From positions 1,211,001 through 1,275,000 of the forward strand of contig NZ_OY781464.1 of assembly GCF_963676735.1 (NCBI RefSeq): a DNA stretch of 64,000 nucleotides, in the 5' to 3' direction. Of the stretch, positions 51,402 to 60,845 are shown piece by piece; position 1 is the first letter of the stretch; every line of letters begins with the position of its first letter. The position numbers and the translations under genes were made by a program. The notes under the pieces were generated by a model. It was not told the origin of the DNA. It did no database searches and saw nothing but the letters and a program-made list of their open reading frames with translations. The DNA is from an uncultured Draconibacterium sp. GTDB taxonomy: Bacteria > Bacteroidota > Bacteroidia > Bacteroidales > Prolixibacteraceae.

Positions 51402-53372
51402 TTACGCATCAATGTTAGCGTAAGTAGCGTGGTCTTCAATAAACTTACGACGAGGAGGAACATCGTCGCCCATTAACATCGAGAAAATATGGTCGGCTTC
51501 TGCCGCATTTTCAATGGTTACCTGCTGTAGGGTACGTTGCTCGGGATTCATGGTAGTTGACCAAAGTTGCTCGGCGTTCATCTCTCCCAAACCTTTGTAA
51601 CGTTGCGTGTGCACTCCACTTTCATTTCCATCAGCCCATTCTTCAATTAAAGCCAAACGTTGTTGCTCATTCCATGCATACGCTTCCTTTTTACCTTTTT
51701 TGATGAGGTAAAGCGGTGGGGCCGCAATATACAAGTGACCGTTTTTAATCAGGTCGTTCATGTAACGGAAAAAGAAGGTCATTATTAATGTTGCAATGTG
51801 GCTTCCGTCCACATCGGCATCGGTCATAATAACTACTTTATGATACCTTAGTTTTTCCATGTTTAAGGCTTTCGAGTCTTCCTCGGTACCGATGGTAACA
51901 CCTAAAGCAGTAAAAATATTTTTAATCTCTTCGTTTTCGAAGATTTTGTGTTGCATGGCTTTTTCCACGTTCAGAATTTTTCCACGCAAGGGAAGTATTG
52001 CCTGTGTTCTGCGGTCGCGACCTTGTTTGGCCGTACCGCCTGCCGAGTCTCCCTCGACAAGGAAAACCTCACATTGAGCAGGATCTTTTTCAGAGCAGTC
52101 GCTAAGTTTTCCCGGTAAGCCACCTCCCGATAGTGCATTTTTTCGTTGCACCATTTCGCGGGCTTTACGTGCTGCATGACGTGCCTGTGCTGCCAAAATT
52201 ACTTTCTGAACGATTTGCTTGGCTGCTTTGGGATTTTCTTCGAGGTAGTTTTGCAGGGCTTCGCTGGTGGCCTGGTCAACCGATAAGCTTACTTCGGAGT
52301 TACCAAGTTTGGTTTTGGTTTGTCCCTCAAACTGTGGTTCGGCAACTTTTACCGAGATGATGGAGGTTAAACCTTCGCGAAAATCGTCGCCACTAATGTC
52401 AAATTTTAGTTTGGCGAGCATTCCACTATGATCGGCATAGTTTTTCAAGGTTCGGGTTAAACCACGACGAAAACCGGTTAAATGCGTTCCTCCTTCAATG
52501 GTATTAATGTTGTTCACATACGAGTGAATATTTTCGGAAAAAGAAGTGTTGTATTGCAGGGCAATTTCTACCGGAATACCATTTTTTTCGGTAGTAATAT
52601 GTACCACCTCATCAATAAGTTTTTCACGGGTGCCATCCAGGTATTCAACAAATTCTTTCAATCCTTCTTCAGAGAAAAACTCTTCTGATTTAAAAGATCC
52701 ATCTTCAAGGGTTTCCCGCTCGTCGGTAAGTTTAAGTTTAATTCCTGCATTCAGGAATGCCAACTCGCGCAAACGGGCCGATAGTATTTCGTATTTATAT
52801 ACCGTTGTGAGAAAAATACTGGTATCGGGTTGGAAAGTTACATTGGTTCCTGTTTTATCAGTTGTTCCCACAACCTGCACATCTCCCTGTGGTTTACCAA
52901 TTGAATATTCCTGCACATAAATTTGCCCTTCGCGGTGTACTTCGGCTTTCAGGTAAGTGGAAAGTGCGTTAACACACGACACACCAACACCATGCAAACC
53001 CCCTGAAACTTTGTATGAGTCTTTATCGAATTTACCACCGGCGTGTAAAACGGTCATTACAACCTCGAGGGCCGATTTGTTTTCTTTGGAGTGTTTTGCA
53101 GTTGGTATACCACGGCCATCGTCTTTTACCGTGATGGAATTATTTTCATGAATGATAACATCAATATTGTTGCAGTAACCCGCCAGGGCTTCGTCAATAG
53201 AGTTGTCCACTACCTCGTAAACCAAATGGTGTAAGCCTTTTTCGTTTACATCGCCAATATACATGGCAGGGCGTTTTCTTACTGCTTCCAATCCTTCAAG
53301 CACCTGAATACTATCGGCAGAATAGTTTCCATTGCCGTTGTTTTGGACTTCATTTTTTTCAATTTCGCTCAT
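51402..53372 (-). CDS. gyrB: DNA gyrase subunit B
   Basis: 656 residues. The GHKL ATPase domain includes EVVDNSIDEALAGYC, VKDDGRGIP and GGLHGVGVSCVNALS. The TOPRIM segment has CEVFLVEGDSAGGTAKQGRDRR and the PxDGSH-like MTDADVDGSHIATLIMTFF; the C-terminal end has QRYKGLGEMNAEQLWSTTMN. With GyrA it supercoils DNA. Length and motifs fit GyrB rather than ParE. It is monocistronic here with no gyrA near. Confidence 0.97.
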   Translation of the reverse strand: MSEIEKNEVQNNGNGNYSADSIQVLEGLEAVRKRPAMYIGDVNEKGLHHLVYEVVDNSIDEALAGYCNNIDVIIHENNSITVKDDGRGIPTAKHSKENKSALEVVMTVLHAGGKFDKDSYKVSGGLHGVGVSCVNALSTYLKAEVHREGQIYVQEYSIGKPQGDVQVVGTTDKTGTNVTFQPDTSIFLTTVYKYEILSARLRELAFLNAGIKLKLTDERETLEDGSFKSEEFFSEEGLKEFVEYLDGTREKLIDEVVHITTEKNGIPVEIALQYNTSFSENIHSYVNNINTIEGGTHLTGFRRGLTRTLKNYADHSGMLAKLKFDISGDDFREGLTSIISVKVAEPQFEGQTKTKLGNSEVSLSVDQATSEALQNYLEENPKAAKQIVQKVILAAQARHAARKAREMVQRKNALSGGGLPGKLSDCSEKDPAQCEVFLVEGDSAGGTAKQGRDRRTQAILPLRGKILNVEKAMQHKIFENEEIKNIFTALGVTIGTEEDSKALNMEKLRYHKVVIMTDADVDGSHIATLIMTFFFRYMNDLIKNGHLYIAAPPLYLIKKGKKEAYAWNEQQRLALIEEWADGNESGVHTQRYKGLGEMNAEQLWSTTMNPEQRTLQQVTIENAAEADHIFSMLMGDDVPPRRKFIEDHATYANIDA

Positions 53373-53505
53373 CTCTCTGTTTTAAAATTAAATCCTTTAA
53401 AATAAAATAGTTTCCCCCGCAAAAAAGCTTTAAAAACTTTTCGAAGAAAACTAGTTGATTTTCAAGTTCTTATCTTGCTTTAAAAATGATCTGATTATCA
53501 CGTCA

Positions 53506-53513
53506 CAAATATA
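53506..53513 (-). promoter_or_regulatory. Candidate -7 element of gyrB
   Basis: TATATTTG on the minus strand matches TAnnTTTG exactly. The leader to the gyrB ATG would be about 130 bases. A clear -33 TTG is missing. Confidence 0.45.
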
Positions 53514-53608
53514 TAAAAAATAGGCAGAAAACAGTGGTTTTTGATGTGTTAAAAGACCTTATTTTTCAACAAGATATCAACCTCTGAATGAGTGTTTAGG
53601 TGCTTGAA

Positions 53609-53702
53609 AATTCGTGTCAACGAATTACACGGATTTCACGAATTACATAATGAGAGAGGCAGACCTCGAGCATGATTTTAAGGTTCGTATAATTCGTGAA
53701 AT
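53609..53702. repeat. ATTCGTGAAAT-type inverted repeat element
   Basis: ATTTCACGAATTA (53633-53645) and TAATTCGTGAAAT (53690-53702) are perfect inverted copies 44 bases apart. A further AATTCGT / ACGAATT hairpin sits at 53609-53626. Intergenic elements with this ATTCGTG(A/T) theme are scattered in many Bacteroidota genomes; their origin is unclear. Confidence 0.55.
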
Positions 53703-53714
53703 TAATGGATGAAA

Positions 53715-53738
53715 AAAGGAGAGCATTGGCTCTCCTTT
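53715..53738 (-). terminator. Terminator of the TPR/barrel operon
   Basis: AAAGGAGAGC and GCTCTCCTTT form a 10-bp stem with a 4-base loop. On the minus strand TTTTTTC follows. It is 28 bases after the barrel gene's stop. Confidence 0.9.
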
Positions 53739-53765
53739 ATCCGAATTGATTGATTATGCCAGTTG

Positions 53766-55553
53766 TTAAAACGAATAACTTATTCCGGCCAGCATATTAA
53801 AGCTTTGAACCGGGTATCCGAACCAGCGTTGGTATTTTTGGAATCCAAAATTATTTAGTTGCCCAAAAACAGCGAATTTATTGGTTAGCTGATAATTGCC
53901 TTTAAGGTTTAAATCGAAAGCAGCATCGAGGTTGTTTGATTTATATGTTGGCGGCAGGGCTACGGCGGTTAAATTTCGAGGATCAGGTTGCTGAATAACC
54001 AATGCTTTTCGTTCGCCCATTAAAAAAATATCGGCCGACAAACTAAGTTGCTCATTTACTTTGTAGCCAATGTTTAAGGTAGCGTCCCAGGTTGGTAGGT
54101 TCCATGCTTCTTCTTGTTCGTCGAGTTTGTAGTTGTAGTAATTAACTGATGCTGTTAATTCTAGCTTATCTGTTGAGGCATGAAACAGTTCGGCATTTAG
54201 CTTTAGTCTGTTTGTGTTGTCGTAAAGTACCTTAAAGGTATTGTCTGTCACAAGTGGAGCCGGATTGTAATCGGGGTCGAAATAAAGGCTTTCGCTTAAA
54301 TAATAAAATGGTTGGTTATCGGTAATGGAATACTCGGCTGAAACTTTAAAATTGGTTTTTTTCGATAATTTGCCATCAAATCCACCATAGAAACGAAATT
54401 TTTGGAAGGCATTCATAACATCGTGTTCCGGATCAGTAAATGGGTTTTCGTAGGCAATTTTAGAGTAGTGGTTGCTGATATACTTGCCATCAATTCCGGC
54501 GTAAAGGCTAATCAGTTCAGGTACGGGTGTCCAGTTGGCGCGTATGTTTGGCGATAGTTTTGCTACAGCATCTTCGTCAGAGACCATGGCAAACCAGGTG
54601 TTAACACCTAATTTTAGGTTGGCAGTTTCGTCGCCGATAAACCAGGCAGGTTTAGCGTGTATAATGATTTGCGAACGGTTTCCGATGGCGGAGTCGGCCT
54701 GCAGAAAAATATCGCTGGCCTGGGTGTATAAAATACCGCCTTCAAGCAGTCCTACGCCTGTAATCATTGGTTGTTGCACATCCATTATAAAATTAGCATA
54801 ATGCTCGCGCTGATCGGTTTTTGTACCAAAATAATGGTAGATAAAATTAAACCCGATGGTTGCATCATCGTATTCGGCAGTTGGGTTTTTAAGTCCAATG
54901 TTTATACCTCCTTTGGCAAACGATTGTTTGGTGTCGAAATAGTTGATATCCTGATTATTTTCGAGTAGCGGATCGGGCACAGCCACTAAAGGGTAGCCAT
55001 AATAGTTAAAAGCATCGTGTTTAAAATCGATGTTCACCGATAGTACATTGTCGCGAAACAGGTGTTTCACAAACAGGTCAACTTCGTTTTTCATAAAAGG
55101 AGCATCCACTTTGTCGCCTCCTTCCAGTTCAATTTTATCGAACGAAGAAAGGTGCATGGCATGAATTCCGAACAGTGAATTTTTTGAGTTGACATTATTA
55201 AAAAATACTTCGCCGTAGGGGCGGAAAGTTGTGCCCAGTCCGGCACGTACCAGTCCATAACCGTTGTCTTGTGGTGCTTGTGTTTCAATAATAGCGGCTT
55301 TTAACGGATTTACCGAGAATGAACTAAAAACCGGCTGGCTGTTTATGGTGTAATTAAACGTTGGCTTTTGGTGTTCTGTCTCGTCAATGGTTGGCATGCT
55401 GTTTAATTTGTTGGCATCCGAAAGTGTTGGTTTGTAGGCTTTTGTTACCTCTACTTCCTGGGTTAAGGTGTCGCGTTGAGCCTGAGCAGCCAATCCTATT
55501 CCCATTAAGATAATTACAAGTATATATTGAATTGATTTAAACATGTTGCGCAT
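53766..55553 (-). CDS. Outer-membrane beta-barrel protein (TonB-receptor-like)
   Basis: 595 residues with a signal peptide (~1-25, ending AQAQRD). After a short VEVTKAYKPTLSDANKL region (~32-48) that is well conserved in Bacteroidota homologues, the rest is alternating amphipathic strands with aromatic ends, closing in MLAGISYSF, the C-terminal Phe typical of outer-membrane barrels. No TonB box or plug domain is convincing, and it is shorter than true TonB-dependent receptors. It begins two bases after the stop of the 1023-residue TPR gene, so both are translated from one mRNA. Function is unknown; transport, assembly or anchoring of the TPR protein is inferred. Confidence 0.8.
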   Translation of the reverse strand: MRNMFKSIQYILVIILMGIGLAAQAQRDTLTQEVEVTKAYKPTLSDANKLNSMPTIDETEHQKPTFNYTINSQPVFSSFSVNPLKAAIIETQAPQDNGYGLVRAGLGTTFRPYGEVFFNNVNSKNSLFGIHAMHLSSFDKIELEGGDKVDAPFMKNEVDLFVKHLFRDNVLSVNIDFKHDAFNYYGYPLVAVPDPLLENNQDINYFDTKQSFAKGGINIGLKNPTAEYDDATIGFNFIYHYFGTKTDQREHYANFIMDVQQPMITGVGLLEGGILYTQASDIFLQADSAIGNRSQIIIHAKPAWFIGDETANLKLGVNTWFAMVSDEDAVAKLSPNIRANWTPVPELISLYAGIDGKYISNHYSKIAYENPFTDPEHDVMNAFQKFRFYGGFDGKLSKKTNFKVSAEYSITDNQPFYYLSESLYFDPDYNPAPLVTDNTFKVLYDNTNRLKLNAELFHASTDKLELTASVNYYNYKLDEQEEAWNLPTWDATLNIGYKVNEQLSLSADIFLMGERKALVIQQPDPRNLTAVALPPTYKSNNLDAAFDLNLKGNYQLTNKFAVFGQLNNFGFQKYQRWFGYPVQSFNMLAGISYSF

Positions 55554-55555
55554 TT

Positions 55556-58500
55556 TTAATTGTGTTTAATTTCCATTTGGAACGAGCTGTCTACTGCATT
55601 TTGCTGTTGTTGTGCTTCTTTTGAAAGGATAACATCCAGGCGTTGTTGAGCTTCTGCTTTTATTCCGTCGGTGTCATCGTTATAATTTTCGGCAAGGCTT
55701 TTTAAGGTGTGTTTTGCCTGAAACTGGTCGTTGTTGTCTTCGTAAATACTGGCCAGCAGTAGAAATGCTTTCCCCAGCCAAAAGGTGTATGGCGTTCCTT
55801 TTTCAATAAAATCAACTATTTCTTCTTCGGATTTGGCTTTATTGTTCTCGCGGTAATAAATTTCGGCTAACAGGTATTTGGCCTCGGCACCTTGCTCAAG
55901 TTTGGTGTCTTTAGCTACATCGCGCAGCGGACTTATTGCCGAGCTTAAATTGCCCAGTTCGTAATTTGATTTCCCAATGGCATAATCGGTTTCTTTTTTA
56001 AGGGCATCGTTGGCTACGTCCGATTTTTTTACTTTTTCGGCTGCTGGTATAACCTGCTGGTAGTTTTTGTCAATAAGGTGACACCGCATTTGGCCGGTGT
56101 TGGCGCGCAGTAAATTCCATTTTCCTGTTGCTTTTTCTTCAAGTCGGTTAAAAAAGGCAAGTGCATTACTGTAGTTACCGGCATTATAGGTTAATTCCGA
56201 GGCGCGTGATAATGCCTGTTCTGTAAAAATATTATCGGCCTGGTTGGCCACAAAAGTATAATGAGTGTTGGCCGCCTTGTAATCGCCATTTTTATAATGA
56301 GTTTCAGCCAGATAAAAATGAGCATTGGTAACATAGGCTCCGTTTGGGTACTGGTTCAGGTATTGCTGAAGCTGACGTTCAGCACCATCCTGCCCTGCCA
56401 TGTAAACGCGTTCGGCAGCCGAGTAGGTTAGCTGGTCTTGTTCCGAAGCACTCACACTTACATTGCCTCCTAAACGTCGCACGTAAGCAAAGTAGGCGTC
56501 AACATTGTTTAGTTCAACATAGCAATTTTTAATGCCTTGCAGAGCCGAATTGGCTTCGGGTGTGCCTTTGTAGTTTTCAGCAACTTCTTTGTACTGGCGA
56601 AGTGCTTTGTTAAACTCTCCATTGTTGTAATTAACCAGCCCCAGCTGAAGCAGTGCATTGCGGTAGTAATTACTGTGTGGATGGTTTTCAACAATTTCCT
56701 GGTATTGCTGTACTGCCTCAAAACTGTTTCCAAGGCGCTCGTTTGCACGACCCAGCTCGTACAGGGCATCGTCGTAATAATCCGATTCCGGAAACTCTTT
56801 TGTCAGCTTTTTCAGGTTGTTTATTTTATCCTGTTGTTTTCGCTGAAGTCCCTGGCAAAAAGCAATTTGCAATAAGGCGTAATCGGCTTCAAGCATTTTC
56901 ATGTTGTAAGCCTTTTCATAGCTGTTAATCGCCTGGGCATAATTGGTATGTAAAAAATAGTAATCGCCAATGCGGTTGTAAGCGTCAGCTATTTTAGGTG
57001 TGCGTTTCCCATTCATTTTTTCAACATAACGGGTAAAACCACGGTTTGCAGCCTCTTTGTCTCCGGTTTTAAGGTAGGCATAGGCCATATTGTAATCGGC
57101 ACTTATGCCTTCTTCATTACTTGTGTTTGAGTTGCTTTGCGCAAACTGATTATAAGATGCAATGGAATTGTTGTAATCGCCAACCCGATATAAGGCTTCT
57201 GATTTCCAATACAATGCCCTCGACTTAATATCGGCGTTAAAGCTTCCGTTATTCAACGACAGGTCGAAATATTCTATGGCCTGGTGATAGGCAAGGTTGT
57301 TAAAAAGCTCCAGCCCGCGGTAAAAAGTTACCCGTTGGTAAGCCTTTAAAACCTGGGGTGTTTTATTCTGAATCTTTTCAATTGACTCAATGGCGTCTTT
57401 GTAATTTTTTGTTACCATGTACACGTCAACCAGAATTTTGTAAGCTTCTGCATTTTTTGGCGAGTTGGGGTATTCGGCAATGTAGCGGTCAAAAGCTTTT
57501 ATGGTTTCGTTAAAGGGCGAATACGATAGCTCGTAGGTTAATTTCGCATAACTAAACAAGGCATCTTCTTTTATTTCCGGATTAAAATTAAACTCAGAAG
57601 CTGCATTGTAAGCTGTTTTTGCTTTTTCCTTTTCGTTAAGTTTTATAAAACAATCGGCCAGGTGGTAGTAGGCGTTTTGTGTCATCTCATCTTCTCCGGT
57701 TGCAGCTTTTTGCAACAAGTTAGCTGCTTCGCTGTAATTTTCGGTGTGGTAATAACAAAATCCAAGGATGTAGTTCTCTTCGCGTGTTTTTGGGCCTGAG
57801 GTTGCAAAATATGATTCAAGGTAAGGGATAGCCTCCTGGTATTGGTGCAAATGAAAATACGAATCACCGATTATCCTTGAAAGTTCATTTTTATGTTCTT
57901 CAGGCACATCGTTAATAACAGAGGTGGTATAACTTACTACTTCGTTGTATTTTTTTTGTTTGTAGTAAATATGGCTAACGTAAAGTGGAATAACCTGTGA
58001 ATAAGCCGGGTCGTTGTTTAAGGCTGTAAACCCTTGCAAAGCCGCATCATACTCCTCATTCAGGTATTGGATGTGAGCACAATAATAGGTTGCAGGTTTG
58101 CTGTAAATGTTATTCGAATTTCTAATAGATAAAAATTCTTTGTAGGCCAATTCCGTATTTCCCTGCTCCATATTTGCAAAACCATTTTTATATTGCAGCT
58201 CAATGCGCTCGGTTTCCGGCAGGTCGTTACGATCTACTTTTGCAAAGGTGCGCAATGCCACTGTATATTGGCGCTTATTAAATTGATTTACACCAAGGTT
58301 AAACAAGGCACTGTTGATATATGGACTTTCGGGGTAGGTTTTAACAAAAGTACCAATGAGTTTGTTGCCCGATTTGTAGCCGGCATGCAGCGCTGAAACT
58401 GATTTAAAATATTCTGCTTCGGAGTACAGCTCTGATTTTGCATCAACCTGATTCTGAATTTTTTCAAATTGCCGGTAGCTCGAAATGTACTTTCCTTTAG

Positions 58501-58627
58501 CGTACAGCTCTTTAGCGATGTCGATATCCTTTCTTACATTATCAAACCAGGCAGTTTGTTGTGCAGATGCCGATTGATAAGATCCAATAATGAAAAAAAG
58601 AAATATCAAAATTTGAATTGTTCTCAT
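55556..58627 (-). CDS. Large periplasmic TPR protein
   Basis: 1023 residues with a signal peptide (~1-22, ending SASAQQ). Nearly all of the mature protein consists of helical TPR units; clear ones include AAQKAATGEDEMTQNAYYHLADCF-like stretches (~305-330) and DDALYELGRANERLGNSFEAV (~640-660). Around 20 or more repeats can be traced. BamD/YbgF-type TPRs are the closest in feel. It is probably an outer-membrane-facing scaffold. It is the first gene of a two-gene operon with the barrel protein and is transcribed away from ftsE. No catalytic motif is present. Confidence 0.88.
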   Translation of the reverse strand: MRTIQILIFLFFIIGSYQSASAQQTAWFDNVRKDIDIAKELYAKGKYISSYRQFEKIQNQVDAKSELYSEAEYFKSVSALHAGYKSGNKLIGTFVKTYPESPYINSALFNLGVNQFNKRQYTVALRTFAKVDRNDLPETERIELQYKNGFANMEQGNTELAYKEFLSIRNSNNIYSKPATYYCAHIQYLNEEYDAALQGFTALNNDPAYSQVIPLYVSHIYYKQKKYNEVVSYTTSVINDVPEEHKNELSRIIGDSYFHLHQYQEAIPYLESYFATSGPKTREENYILGFCYYHTENYSEAANLLQKAATGEDEMTQNAYYHLADCFIKLNEKEKAKTAYNAASEFNFNPEIKEDALFSYAKLTYELSYSPFNETIKAFDRYIAEYPNSPKNAEAYKILVDVYMVTKNYKDAIESIEKIQNKTPQVLKAYQRVTFYRGLELFNNLAYHQAIEYFDLSLNNGSFNADIKSRALYWKSEALYRVGDYNNSIASYNQFAQSNSNTSNEEGISADYNMAYAYLKTGDKEAANRGFTRYVEKMNGKRTPKIADAYNRIGDYYFLHTNYAQAINSYEKAYNMKMLEADYALLQIAFCQGLQRKQQDKINNLKKLTKEFPESDYYDDALYELGRANERLGNSFEAVQQYQEIVENHPHSNYYRNALLQLGLVNYNNGEFNKALRQYKEVAENYKGTPEANSALQGIKNCYVELNNVDAYFAYVRRLGGNVSVSASEQDQLTYSAAERVYMAGQDGAERQLQQYLNQYPNGAYVTNAHFYLAETHYKNGDYKAANTHYTFVANQADNIFTEQALSRASELTYNAGNYSNALAFFNRLEEKATGKWNLLRANTGQMRCHLIDKNYQQVIPAAEKVKKSDVANDALKKETDYAIGKSNYELGNLSSAISPLRDVAKDTKLEQGAEAKYLLAEIYYRENNKAKSEEEIVDFIEKGTPYTFWLGKAFLLLASIYEDNNDQFQAKHTLKSLAENYNDDTDGIKAEAQQRLDVILSKEAQQQQNAVDSSFQMEIKHN

Positions 58628-58823
58628 GCTTTATTTCTTGTTTTTAATGTATTTTCTGTTGCCAAACAATTGTTGTTAGATAACAACGAACTAAAATAGC
58701 TATTACATATATGCCAAACGGCTGTTAATGTTTGTAATTCTTAACAAAAAACTGTTTATTTCTTTCCTTTATTATATGAGCAGATAAAAAATTTCAAACT
58801 AATTTAGTTGCACGACATATTTT

Positions 58824-59546
58824 ATGGACAAGAATACAGTTATACAGTTGCTCGACTCGAGTATTTACCAATACGAAAACCTGGTACTTTCAGAAGTAAA
58901 TATTGAAGTAAAAGCCGGTGAGTTTATTTATGTAATTGGCAAGGTAGGAACGGGAAAGTCGAGCCTGATAAAAACTTTAAATGCAGAATTGCCGCTGTAT
59001 TTTGGTACAGGTCGTGTGTTTGATTTTGACCTGGTTGGCATAAAAAGCAGAGAAGTGGCACAGCTCCGAAGAAAACTGGGAGTGGTTTTTCAGGATTTCC
59101 GGCTGCTTACCGACAGAAATGTACATGCTAACCTGTCTTTTGTACTGAAAGCCACAGGCTGGAAAAACAAATTTGAAATAGAACAGCGTGTTAATGAAGT
59201 GCTCGAACGGGTAGGAATGTCGCATAAAAAGGAAAAATTTCCGTATCAGTTGAGTGGGGGCGAGCAGCAGCGCGTGGTTATTGCGCGAGCCATTTTAAAT
59301 CACGCCGATATAATTTTGGCCGATGAGCCTACCGGAAATCTCGATCCGGAAACTTCGGAAGAAATTCTTGAGCTGTTTATTCAGTTAAATAATGAAGGAA
59401 AAACCATTTTAATGGCCACTCACGATTATGCAGCCATTGCCCGAAAACCCGCGCGAACCTGGGTTTGCGCCAACGGAAAACTGAACGACTCGGCTAAAAT
59501 TACCGAGGAATTAGCTTTTGAAAACCTCTTGGAAAAAAATGTATAA
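58824..59546 (+). CDS. ftsE: FtsE-like ABC transporter ATP-binding protein
   Basis: 240 residues. Walker A GKVGTGKSS (~38-46), Q-loop VVFQDFRLL (~92-100), signature LSGGEQQRV (~143-151), Walker B IILADEPTGNLDP (~164-176) and the H-loop MATHDY are all intact. FtsE pairs with FtsX to control peptidoglycan hydrolases during division; the DFRLLTDRNV segment after the Q-loop is characteristic. No ftsX is next to it, which is usual in several Bacteroidota. LolD-like function is less likely but possible. Its stop codon is directly adjacent to that of the converging glycosyltransferase gene. Confidence 0.85.
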   Translation: MDKNTVIQLLDSSIYQYENLVLSEVNIEVKAGEFIYVIGKVGTGKSSLIKTLNAELPLYFGTGRVFDFDLVGIKSREVAQLRRKLGVVFQDFRLLTDRNVHANLSFVLKATGWKNKFEIEQRVNEVLERVGMSHKKEKFPYQLSGGEQQRVVIARAILNHADIILADEPTGNLDPETSEEILELFIQLNNEGKTILMATHDYAAIARKPARTWVCANGKLNDSAKITEELAFENLLEKNV

Positions 59547-60650
59547 TTAAATCAGCTCTAAAAACAAGTGCTGAAGTACTTTTTCTTCGTTCTCCCAGCA
59601 CAATTCTTCCGCAGCCGTTTGAAGGTTTTCTTTCCAGATTTTCCTTTTTGATGCATTTAGCAAAGCTTCGTTAATGGTTTTCGCCAACTCTTTGGGTTGG
59701 TGCGATAAGGCAATTGCACCAATGGCATATGCCTCAACAATCGCTTTCATTTCAGGCAGGTTACTTACCACCACCGGAACTCCTGCATGAATATAATCGA
59801 AAAGCTTATTGGGAAGAGCAAAGCGGTAATTCAAACCCAGGTCCTCCTCAATTGATAAACCCAGGTTAGCCGTAGGTGTCAATTTAGCTAATTCATCAAT
59901 CGGAAGCCTACCGGTAAACTGTACCTTCGCCTCAAGTGCTTCTTTTTTAACCAGGTTCTCCAGTTGTTGTTTTATATCGCCATCGCCGGCAATAATCAGT
60001 TTAGCTTCAATAAAATGCATGGCTTGTATGGCCTGTTCAAGTCCGCGGCCAATATTTAATGCCCCCTGGTACAGGATTGTTTTCTCCTCACTATCGACAG
60101 AAATGGCTTGTGTCCTATTTTTTTGAAGCGGAATGTTTCTGACCACCTTAAAACTGGTTTGGTACTTTTGGTTGTAAATGTTGGCTATAGAGTTACAAAC
60201 GGTGTAGCAATAGTGAATGTTTGGCAGCATTTTCCGTTCCAATCCTTCCCAAATCCTTTTTACCCGGGGGCGTTGTATAAGTTCCGGAACTTCTGTAAAA
60301 TATTCATGACTATCGTAAACCAACGCCATTCCTTTCAGTTTCGACACCAGGTAGTTGGCCGTTAGGGTATCCAGGTCGTTGGCTAATAAAATATCTGCTT
60401 TTTTAAACAATAAAAACAAGAATAAACGAAGGTTGAATTCGGCATAAAAACAGGCACCTTTTTTAAAAAATAAGCGCATCCGTTTGGTTGCATAGCTTCG
60501 GCTTACCTCAAGGCTGTTAGGTAGCAAACGTCCAATTAGTAGCACCGAAAATCCCATTTTTTCGAGCGATGTGCAAACTTTATGCACGCGGTTGTCGGCC
60601 ACAAGATCATTGGTAACTGAAACAATTATTTTTTTTGTTTTGGTTTTCAA
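59547..60650 (-). CDS. Family 4 glycosyltransferase (GT-B)
   Basis: 367 residues. The N-terminal Rossmann-like half opens IIVSVTNDLVADNRVHKVCTSL and contains ADILLANDLDTL and LVYDSHEYF (~113-121). The C-terminal half carries ILYQGALNIGRGLEQAI (~190-206), LIIAGDGD and the EX7E-type donor site near LPNKLFDYIHAGVPVVVS (~280-297). It would add a sugar from a nucleotide donor to a polysaccharide or lipid. There is no glycan gene cluster around it. The 3' ends of this gene and ftsE touch without a base between them. Confidence 0.87.
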   Translation of the reverse strand: MKTKTKKIIVSVTNDLVADNRVHKVCTSLEKMGFSVLLIGRLLPNSLEVSRSYATKRMRLFFKKGACFYAEFNLRLFLFLLFKKADILLANDLDTLTANYLVSKLKGMALVYDSHEYFTEVPELIQRPRVKRIWEGLERKMLPNIHYCYTVCNSIANIYNQKYQTSFKVVRNIPLQKNRTQAISVDSEEKTILYQGALNIGRGLEQAIQAMHFIEAKLIIAGDGDIKQQLENLVKKEALEAKVQFTGRLPIDELAKLTPTANLGLSIEEDLGLNYRFALPNKLFDYIHAGVPVVVSNLPEMKAIVEAYAIGAIALSHQPKELAKTINEALLNASKRKIWKENLQTAAEELCWENEEKVLQHLFLELI

Positions 60651-60822
60651 GGTGGTTTTCTGATTTTGTGTAAATATAGAACTTTTGTTGGGGCAAATTA
60701 TTTTCTCAATCTATATTTTCTGCATTGATTCTTGTAAAACCCTGTATTTATCCGAAACCAAGTCTTGTTAGTAAACAAGTAACTTTCTTCTGGCTTCTGT
60801 ATTCGGGCTTACAACTTTCGTA

Positions 60823-60830
60823 TATCTTTG
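60823..60830 (+). promoter_or_regulatory. Candidate -7 element of murB
   Basis: TATCTTTG agrees with TAnnTTTG and is 16 bases from the chosen murB ATG at 60846. The -33 region is weak. Confidence 0.5.
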
Positions 60831-60845
60831 CGCAAAATTTATTCT

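Larger units (their letters stand above)
53373..53765. other. 393-base region upstream of gyrB
   Basis: No gene is visible. It contains the probable gyrB promoter (TATATTTG on the minus strand, 53513-53506), an ATTCGTGAAAT inverted-repeat element (53609-53702) and the terminator of the outer-membrane barrel gene's neighbour side (53715-53738). Confidence 0.5.

Noticed and set aside
52546..52920. Plus-strand frame of 124 codons
   Set aside because: Antisense to gyrB and without family resemblance.
56537..56928. Overlapping frames of 112 and 91 codons
   Set aside because: Antisense to the TPR protein; Cys/Phe/Val-rich translations reflect repeats read in the wrong frame.
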